Shown: positions 58,137-64,000 of the stretch, in pieces
Numbering within the stretch: the first letter of the stretch is position 1
Layout: the number at the start of each line of letters is the position of its first letter
Source: CAVVST01 sp963750995
GTDB taxonomy: Bacteria > Acidobacteriota > Vicinamibacteria > Vicinamibacterales > UBA2999
Reading direction: 5' to 3'
Assembly (NCBI GenBank): GCA_963750995.1
Contig: CAVVST010000002.1
Span: 1,054,001-1,118,000 of the forward strand
DNA: 64,000 nucleotides
Made by a program: the position numbers and the translations under genes
The notes under the pieces: model-generated
Database searches by the model: none
What the model was told of the DNA's origin: nothing
What the model saw: only the letters and a program-made list of their open reading frames with translations

Positions 58137-59644
58137 CAGCGTCCGCGAACCTGTAGTTGCTGGGTCGCTTGAACCTTCTGCACCAGCGCCTCGACCGACG
58201 CTTCCATCGGCTTGAGGAACAGCGTCGGCAGCACCCCCATCACCAGCGCGATGGCGCACAGCGGCAGCACCGCGGCCCATTCGCGCGGCAGCAGGTCCGG
58301 CAGCGTGTTGTTCTCCTCGTGGGTGACCTCACCGTAATAGACGCGCTGGAGCATCCACAACATGTACACCGCCGACAGGATGACGCCGAGCCCGGCCACC
58401 ACCACAAACCGCGGGTCCCACCGGAACGCGCCCAGCATGATCAGGAACTCGCCGACGAATCCATTGAGCCCGGGCAGCCCGATTGACGCCAGCGTGATGA
58501 TGAGAAACGCTGCGGACAGCCGCGGCATTACCGCCTTCAGGCCGCCGAACTCGCTGATCAACCGCGTGTGCCGCCGGTCGGAGAGCATGCCGACAATGAG
58601 GAAGAGGCCGCCGGTGCTGACCCCGTGCGCCAGCATCTGGTAGATGGCACCCTGCACCCCCTGCGCGTTCATCGCACAGATGCCGAGCACGACGAAGCCG
58701 AGGTGGCTGACCGACGAATACGCCACCAGTTTCTTCAAATCGGGCTGGACCATCGCGACCAGCGCGCCGTAGACGATGCCGATGACGGCGAGGAGCGCCA
58801 GCCAGGGCGCGAAGTAGGCCGCCGCCTGGGGGAAAAGCGGGAAGGAGAAACGCAGCAGGCCGTAGGTCCCCATCTTCAGCAGCACGCCCGCCAGGATCAC
58901 CGAGCCGGCGGTGGGCGCCTGCACGTGCGCGTCAGGCAGCCAGGTGTGGAACGGAAACAGCGGCACCTTGATCGCGAAGGCGACGGTGAACGCCAGGAAG
59001 AACCACATCTGCGTCTGCGGCGCGATCTCCAGCGTATACAGCTTGAGCAGGTCGAACGAGTAGGCGCCGGTGGCCGTGCTGTGCAGGTACGCCAGGCCGA
59101 GGATGGCGACGAGCATCAGGACGCTGCCAGCCATCGTGTAGAGCATGAACTTGATGGCGGCGTAGACGCGCTGGTCGTAGCCCCAGATCCCGATCAGGAA
59201 ATACATCGGGATCAGCATGGCGTCCCAGAAGACGTAGAACAGGAACAGGTCGAGCGAGACGAAGACGCCAATCATCGCCGCTTCGAGCGCGAGCATGAAG
59301 ATCGAGAATTCCTTCACCTTGCGCTCGATCGACCCCCACGACGACAGCAGCGCGATCGGCGTCAGGAACCCGGTCAGGACGACCAGCAGCAGGCTGATGC
59401 CGTCGACGCCGATGTAGTAGTCGATGCCGAACGCCGGGATCCAGGGGTGGCGCTCCACGAACTGGAAGCTGGCGGACGCGCCGTCGAACCACGCCCAGAT
59501 CGCCAGCGTCACGGCGAACGCCACCAGCGAAGTGCCGAGCGTGAGCCACCGGATCAGGCCGTCGCGGCGGCCGTCGGCGTTGGGGACAAACAGCAGGAGC
59601 AACGCTCCCGCGAGCGGCACGAGCCAGGAGAGCGTCAGCAGCAT
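58136..59644 (-). CDS. nuoM: NADH-quinone oxidoreductase subunit M
   Basis: Antiporter-like proton-pumping subunit. The 502-residue protein shows the glutamate helix FSIFMLALEAAMIGVFVSLDLFLFYVFWDAMLIPMYFLIG, the lysine helix VPLFPFHTWLPDAHVQAPTAGSVILAGVLLKMGTYG and KKLVAYSSVSHLGFVVLG. All are normal for NuoM. A 19-base gap separates it from nuoL. Confidence 0.97.
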   Translation of the reverse strand: MLLTLSWLVPLAGALLLLFVPNADGRRDGLIRWLTLGTSLVAFAVTLAIWAWFDGASASFQFVERHPWIPAFGIDYYIGVDGISLLLVVLTGFLTPIALLSSWGSIERKVKEFSIFMLALEAAMIGVFVSLDLFLFYVFWDAMLIPMYFLIGIWGYDQRVYAAIKFMLYTMAGSVLMLVAILGLAYLHSTATGAYSFDLLKLYTLEIAPQTQMWFFLAFTVAFAIKVPLFPFHTWLPDAHVQAPTAGSVILAGVLLKMGTYGLLRFSFPLFPQAAAYFAPWLALLAVIGIVYGALVAMVQPDLKKLVAYSSVSHLGFVVLGICAMNAQGVQGAIYQMLAHGVSTGGLFLIVGMLSDRRHTRLISEFGGLKAVMPRLSAAFLIITLASIGLPGLNGFVGEFLIMLGAFRWDPRFVVVAGLGVILSAVYMLWMLQRVYYGEVTHEENNTLPDLLPREWAAVLPLCAIALVMGVLPTLFLKPMEASVEALVQKVQATQQLQVRGR

Positions 59645-59663
59645 GCCAACAGTGACTGCTTTC

Positions 59664-61715
59664 TTATCGCCATAAGTAGTAACCGAGAATCACCACGACG
59701 CCGACGAACATCGAGCCGGCGTAGGCTCGCACCGACCCGGTCTGCAGGCGGCGCAGCAGGTCCGACCCGGCCGCGACGAGCGCGCCGGTGCCGTTCACGG
59801 CGCCGTCCACGATCCGCACGTCGACGCCGCGCCACAGCGCCTCCTCCGAGGCGACCTGGATCGGCTTGACCACGGTAGCGTCGTACACCTCGTCGACGTA
59901 GTACTTGTGCAGGAGCAGGCGATAGAGGCCGGCGAAGTTACGGGACATCGCGTCGGCAATGTCGCGGCGCTTGAGCCAGATGAACGCGGCGAGACCGATG
60001 CCGATCAGCGCCACCGCGCTGGAGACCGCCATCAGCTGCAGCTCCAGGCCTGCCTCCCCTTCCTCGGTCTCGGCAGCAGTCTCGGGCGCGGCCTCGAAGA
60101 CTTCGACCGCCGCCGCGGTGGGCGGCGGCTGGAACGACGGCTCGAGCCAGGCGGCCAGGCGATTCTCTCCGCCGAGGGCGTGCGGCACCCCCACATATCC
60201 GGCGAGCACGGACCCTAACGCGAGGATGATGAGCGCCAGCGCCATGGCCGGGGGGGCATCGTGAAGGTGCGATCCCGAATCGTGTCGGTGCGAATCCGCC
60301 ACGGCTCGGTGCGACGCATCTGTCGCATGTCGGTGCGATGCGTCATCGTGCTGGTGCAGGGCGGGGGCCTCGTGACGACGCTCACCGTGGAAGGTCAGGA
60401 ACACCAGCCGGAACATGTAGGTCGCCGTCAGCAGCGACGTAACGACGCCGATGATCCAGAAAATCCAGTGCCCTTCCCTGAACGTCTCGAACAGGATCTC
60501 GTCCTTGCTGAAGAACCCTGCCAGCCCGGGTACCCCCGCGATCGCGAGCGATCCGATCAGGAACGTCCAGTACGTGATCGGCAGGTAGCGCTTCAACCCG
60601 CCCATGTTCCTGATGTCCTGCTCGCCGCGCAGCGCATGAATCACGGCGCCGGATCCAAGGAACAGCAGTGCCTTGAAGAACGCGTGCGTATAGAGGTGGA
60701 AGATGCCGGCGCCGAACGCGCCCATTCCCATCGCCAGGAACATGTATCCGAGCTGCGAAACCGTCGAATACGCGAGCACGCGCTTGATGTCGTTCTGGAC
60801 GAGGCCGATGGTCCCGGCCATCAGCGCGGTAAGCACGCCGATGAGCGCGACGATCAGCATGGTCGCCGGCGCATGGCTGAACAGCACCGCGTTGCGCCCG
60901 ATCATGTACACGCCAGCCGTCACCATCGTCGCCGCATGGATCAGCGCGGAGACGGGTGTCGGGCCTTCCATCGCGTCCGGCAGCCAGACGAAGAGCGGGA
61001 TCTGCGCCGACTTCCCGGTGGCGCCGATGAACAGCAGCAGCGTGGCGATCGAGATCACGCCGAACATGCCGGTCTCGGGCGGGATGGCCGCCACGGTGGC
61101 CGCCAACTGCTGGAAGTCCAGCGTGCCGTAGCGGGCGAAGATCAGCAGCGTGCCGAGGATGAACGCGTAGTCGCCAATCCGGTTGACGACGAACGCCTTC
61201 TTGCCGGCGTCGGCCGCGGACTTCTTCCGGAACCAGAAGCCAATCAGCAGGTACGAGCACAGGCCGACCCCTTCCCAGCCGACGAACAGCACCAGGAAGT
61301 TGGCGCCGAGCACCAGGATCAGCATGAACGCCGCAAACAGGTTCAGGTAGGAGAAGTAGCGCGCGAATTCGCCGTCCACCTCGTCGTGCATGTACGACGT
61401 CGAATAGATGTGGATGAGCGATCCGATGCCGGTGATGACCAGAATCATGACCGCCGACAGCGGATCGAGGCGCAGTGTCAGATCGAGGACGAAGTCGCCC
61501 GACGCGATCCACGTGTAGAGCGTCTGCTCGATGGCGCGCTCCTCGACCGGAAGACCAGCCAGCTGCCACACGGCCAGGACCGACACGCCGAACGACGCGA
61601 GCATCGCCGCCGACGCGAGCCCGCCCGACGTGGACTTCGAGAGACGCCGGCCGAAGCAGGCGTTCACGAGGAAGCCGAGCAGCGGCGCCAGCGGGATGAG
61701 GGCGAGCATCACCAT
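59664..61715 (-). CDS. nuoL: NADH-quinone oxidoreductase subunit L
   Basis: Largest antiporter-like subunit with the long lateral helix. The 683-residue protein has FVGWEGVGLCSYLLIGFW, SAQIPLFVWLPDAMEGPTPVSALIHAATMVTAGVY and IKRVLAYSTVSQLGYMFLAMG. Residues about 452-486 form a His/Asp/Ser-rich hydrophilic loop (ASHRHATDASHRAV, DSHRHDSGSHLHD), encoded by GTCGGTGCGAT-type repeats like those upstream of ispE. A His-rich loop at this place is common in NuoL, but the repeated coding sequence is unusual. Starts at 61715 or 61709; either overlaps the nuoK stop. Confidence 0.96.
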   Translation of the reverse strand: MVMLALIPLAPLLGFLVNACFGRRLSKSTSGGLASAAMLASFGVSVLAVWQLAGLPVEERAIEQTLYTWIASGDFVLDLTLRLDPLSAVMILVITGIGSLIHIYSTSYMHDEVDGEFARYFSYLNLFAAFMLILVLGANFLVLFVGWEGVGLCSYLLIGFWFRKKSAADAGKKAFVVNRIGDYAFILGTLLIFARYGTLDFQQLAATVAAIPPETGMFGVISIATLLLFIGATGKSAQIPLFVWLPDAMEGPTPVSALIHAATMVTAGVYMIGRNAVLFSHAPATMLIVALIGVLTALMAGTIGLVQNDIKRVLAYSTVSQLGYMFLAMGMGAFGAGIFHLYTHAFFKALLFLGSGAVIHALRGEQDIRNMGGLKRYLPITYWTFLIGSLAIAGVPGLAGFFSKDEILFETFREGHWIFWIIGVVTSLLTATYMFRLVFLTFHGERRHEAPALHQHDDASHRHATDASHRAVADSHRHDSGSHLHDAPPAMALALIILALGSVLAGYVGVPHALGGENRLAAWLEPSFQPPPTAAAVEVFEAAPETAAETEEGEAGLELQLMAVSSAVALIGIGLAAFIWLKRRDIADAMSRNFAGLYRLLLHKYYVDEVYDATVVKPIQVASEEALWRGVDVRIVDGAVNGTGALVAAGSDLLRRLQTGSVRAYAGSMFVGVVVILGYYLWR

Positions 61716-62011
61716 TTGAGCGACGCGAACGCGTCGGGGTTGAGCGATTCGCGATGGCGATAGAGGGAGATGACGATCGCCAGGCCGACCGCGGCTTCCG
61801 CCGCGGCCACGGTCATGACGAAGAAGACGATGATCTGTCCGTCGAGATTGCCCAGCTGGCGGCCGAACGCGACAAACGACAGGTTGACCGCGTTCAGCAT
61901 GATCTCGATCGAGAGCAGGATCGTGATCAGGTTGCGGCGCAGGAACACCCCCGCGGTGCCGATCGCGAAGAGTACGGCCGAGACGACCAGGTAGTGACTG
62001 AGCGGGATCAT
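61709..62011 (-). CDS. nuoK: NADH-quinone oxidoreductase subunit K
   Basis: Small 100-residue membrane subunit with three helices and the two conserved glutamates (SIEIMLNAVNL and AAEAAVGLAIV). Begins MIPLSHYLVVSAVLFAIG, the normal start. Start overlaps the nuoJ stop by four bases and the end overlaps nuoL, so translation is coupled. Confidence 0.97.
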   Translation of the reverse strand: MIPLSHYLVVSAVLFAIGTAGVFLRRNLITILLSIEIMLNAVNLSFVAFGRQLGNLDGQIIVFFVMTVAAAEAAVGLAIVISLYRHRESLNPDAFASLKW

Positions 62012-62541
62012 CGATCGCCCTCGCGCCGGGCCAGCAAGACAGCGCCCACCATCGCCACCAGGATCAGGATCGACGTCGCTTCGAACGCGAACACGTATTC
62101 GGTAAAGAGGATCCGCCCCAGCGTGCGTACCGAGCCGACCGCCTCGGGACTCCCCTGGGCGGCGACCGGAACGTCGATGCCGTTGACCTGCAGCAGCGCC
62201 CACGTCAGCTGCAGCACCAGCAACAGCGCCAGCATCGCGCCAAACCGCCTGATGCCCGGCTGCCGCAGCGGGTGCGTGCGGTCCCATTCGGCCGCATCCT
62301 CCTGCGGCGCGTTCAGCAGCATGACGACGAACAGGAACAGCACCATGATGGCGCCGGCGTAGATGATGATCTGCGCGACCGCGACGAACGGCGCGTCGAG
62401 CTGGATGTACAGCCCGGCCAGCGCGCCGAACGAGGCGATCAGCATCAGCACGCTGTACATCGGGTTGCGCTGCCCGATCACGAGCGCCGACGCCAGGATG
62501 GCGAGCCCCGAGAGCCCCCAAAATGTCAGCGTCTCAAGCAT
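62008..62541 (-). CDS. nuoJ: NADH-quinone oxidoreductase subunit J
   Basis: Membrane subunit of 177 residues with five hydrophobic segments and the conserved block VAVAQIIIYAGAIMVLFLFVVMLLN. The C-terminal part (TEYVFAFEATSILILVAMVGAVLLARREG) is normal. Its start overlaps the nuoH stop (in the corrected frame) by eight bases, so nuoI is not in its usual place between nuoH and nuoJ. Confidence 0.96.
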   Translation of the reverse strand: MLETLTFWGLSGLAILASALVIGQRNPMYSVLMLIASFGALAGLYIQLDAPFVAVAQIIIYAGAIMVLFLFVVMLLNAPQEDAAEWDRTHPLRQPGIRRFGAMLALLLVLQLTWALLQVNGIDVPVAAQGSPEAVGSVRTLGRILFTEYVFAFEATSILILVAMVGAVLLARREGDR

Positions 62542-63576
62542 TGAAATAGAGCACCAGCGCGGCGGTGACGACCAGGTTGATCACGGCGGCCGGGAAAAGC
62601 CACTTCCAACCGAACTGCATCAACTGGTCGTAGCGGTAGCGCGGAAGCGTCCAGCGCACCCAGATGTAGGTGAAGAGAATCGCGCCGATCTTGATGAGGA
62701 ACCAGATCCAGCCGTACCGGGGGGAAGAAACGGTCCATGCCAGCCGCCCAGGTAGAGGTCGGTCGCCACCGCCGACATCGTCGTCATGTTGATGTATTCG
62801 GCCTGGGGGAAGAGCGCGAACCGGACCGAGCTGTACTCGGTGTTATAGCCGGCGACCAGCTCCTGCTCGGCTTCCGGGAAGTCGAACGGGGCGCGGTTCG
62901 TCTCGGCGACGCCCGCAATCATGTAGATGATGAAACCGATCGGCTGAAGAAACACGTACCACTGCGGGATGAAGCCGAGCCAGGTACCGGCCTGGCTGTC
63001 CACGACCTCGCGCAGCGACAACGATCCGGCGAGCAGGATCACCGCCGCCAGCGCGGTGGCATAGGACAGTTCGTAGCTGATCATCTGCGCCGAAGCGCGC
63101 AGCCCGCCCATCAGCGAGTACTTGCTGTTGGACGACCAGCCGGCCAGGACGATGCCGTAGACGCCCATGGACGTGATCGCGAAAATCACCAGCACGCCGA
63201 CGTTGATATCCGCGACCCCGAGGCTGACCGGTTCGTCCAGCAGCCCGAAGAGCGTCGTCTCGGCGCCCCACGGCACGGTGGCGAATGCCGCGAAGGCGGC
63301 GGTCACCGACAGGATCGGCGCCAGCGTGAAGAGCCACTTGTCGGCGCCCTTCGGCCTCAGCTCCTCCTTCATCAGGAGCTTCAGGATGTCGGCGAGCGGC
63401 TGCAGCAGTCCGTGCGGTCCGACCAGGTAGGGACCGTATCGCTGCTGCATGAAGCCCATGATCTTGCGCTCGGCCAGCACCAGCAGTGCCGACGCGTTGA
63501 TCAGCATGAAGAAGGTGAAGCCGATGATCGCGAGCTGGACTAGAAAGCGGAGATCCATCGGTTTTGTCTGAACCAC
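62534..63576 (-). CDS. nuoH: NADH-quinone oxidoreductase subunit H (one frameshift)
   Basis: Quinone-site membrane subunit. It shows LAERKIMGFMQQRYGPYLVGPHGLLQPLADILKLLMKEE, the AETNRAPFDFPEAEQELVAGYNTEYSS loop and AEYINMTTMSAVATDLYLGGWHGPF. After FLP the given frame goes out of register at a run of six G (62719-62724); the other frame restores RYGWIWFLIKIG...LYFNA and ends at TGA 62534-62536. This is a homopolymer indel and almost certainly a sequence error. GTG 63576 or ATG 63558 may be the start; the latter begins MDLRFLVQLAIIG. Confidence 0.92.
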
Positions 63577-63643
63577 GACGGCACGACGGCCACGAATATA
63601 GAAACGTCACGTCGTGAACGTCGTGTTCGTCGTGGTTCCATTT
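63577..63643. repeat. CGTCGTG-type inverted repeat between nuoF and nuoH
   Basis: AACCACGACGGCACGACGGCCACGAA at the left is mirrored by TTCGTCGTGGTT at the right end (around 63627-63638), with GTCACGTCGTGAACGTCGTG between. The gap holds only this repeat. nuoG, usually between nuoF and nuoH, is absent. Confidence 0.8.
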
Positions 63644-64000
63644 TCAATGCGCCGCCAGCAGCGGATGCGCCGCTCGCCACGGCGCCGGCAGCGTGCAGCG
63701 GCCCTCGCGCACGTGCGCTTCGTATTCGGCGCGGAACAGCTTCATCGTCGAGAGGACCGGGGTCGCGGCCGCGTCTCCGAACGCGCACAGCGTCTTGCCG
63801 ACGATGTTGTTGGACACGTCGAACAGGAGATCGAGATCCTTGGCCTGCCCTTCCCCGCTCTCGACGCGGGCGAGGAGCTTGAGCAGCCAGTCGGTGCCTT
63901 CGCGGCAGGGCGTGCACTTCCCGCATGATTCGTGGCGGTAGAAATGGAGCAGGTTCATCGCCAGCCACACCATGCACACCGTGTCGTCGAGCACGATCAG
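63644..64000 (-). CDS. nuoF: NADH-quinone oxidoreductase subunit F, C-terminal part
   Basis: The C-terminal 118 residues of NuoF; the gene continues beyond the window edge. The [4Fe-4S] motif ESCGKCTPCREGT with its downstream cysteine in GKTLCAFGDAA identifies the subunit, which carries FMN and the N3 cluster and accepts electrons from NADH. The last residues are AHPLLAAH before the stop at 63644. Confidence 0.95.
   Translation of the reverse strand: MIVLDDTVCMVWLAMNLLHFYRHESCGKCTPCREGTDWLLKLLARVESGEGQAKDLDLLFDVSNNIVGKTLCAFGDAAATPVLSTMKLFRAEYEAHVREGRCTLPAPWRAAHPLLAAH

Noticed and set aside
60261..61763. 500-codon rightward frame opposite nuoL
   Set aside because: It is a shadow of nuoL: rich in Arg/His/Asp/Gln, with no domain, signal or ribosome-binding site.

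Overview
The window is GC-rich, densely coded DNA from a Gram-negative bacterium. It looks like an Acidobacteriota chromosome, probably a Vicinamibacteria-like lineage, and probably a metagenome-derived or lightly polished assembly. The lineage is inferred from a VWA protein ending in the VRTRxGYF motif typical of the Acidobacteria-type VWFA family, from the many secreted NHL, kelch and amidohydrolase proteins, from LPS heptose genes and from the mix of housekeeping genes. No rRNA gene is present to confirm it. The assembly remark rests on a 22-base G run and on single-base indels that break otherwise conserved genes (E1-beta, nuoH, a GabD-type dehydrogenase, a TPR protein and others).

Layout. 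1-8.8 kb: a leftward housekeeping group running dnaB, alr, radA, PIN/TRAM protein, plsC-like gene, B3/4 protein, a lipoprotein with kinase-like motifs, and an ispD-ispF fusion. 8.8-26.4 kb: accessory metabolism and secretion, with an MFS transporter, NHL protein, amidase, broken alpha/beta hydrolase, SDR, broken beta-hydroxyacid dehydrogenase, a DctA-like carrier, a badly broken metallo-beta-lactamase-fold gene next to the poly-G run, a kelch/methyltransferase/aldehyde dehydrogenase operon, a lectin-like protein, a sarcosine-oxidase-like flavoenzyme and an amidohydrolase. 26.4-35.5 kb: a leftward 2-oxoacid dehydrogenase operon (E1-alpha, E1-beta, M24 protein, E2, GabD-like dehydrogenase, amidohydrolase) opposite an AtoE-like transporter. 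35.5-41.6 kb: two secreted proteins, then rplI, rpsR, rpsF, pth, rplY, prs and tRNA-Gln. 41.6-49 kb: a crystallin-like lipoprotein, a broken VWA gene, a decayed DNA-polymerase-B-like gene, small genes, ispE, a lipoprotein and a TPR protein. 49-52.5 kb: rightward Trm112-like protein, heptosyltransferase, O-antigen ligase and heptose-7-phosphate kinase. 53-56.6 kb: a metallo-beta-lactamase-fold enzyme, purH, a cold-shock gene with its own promoter and leader terminator, and a MXAN_5187-type protein. 56.7-64 kb: the nuoF(partial)-H-J-K-L-M-N complex I genes, without nuoG or nuoI in their usual places.

The most striking theme is several families of short intergenic repeats that also enter genes. 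A palindromic family with a CCTGAAGG, GGCTTCAGCC or CCGCTTCGCGG core fills most gaps. It supplies stop codons for alr and the E2 gene, sits in frame inside the E2 linker and at the start of E1-beta, and carries a T tract to make a likely terminator after a metallo-beta-lactamase-fold gene. Other families form the C-terminus of IspDF, an Ala/Pro insertion in Alr, the signal peptide of a lipoprotein and a His-rich loop of NuoL. Repeat-driven remodelling of proteins is the main observation worth following here.
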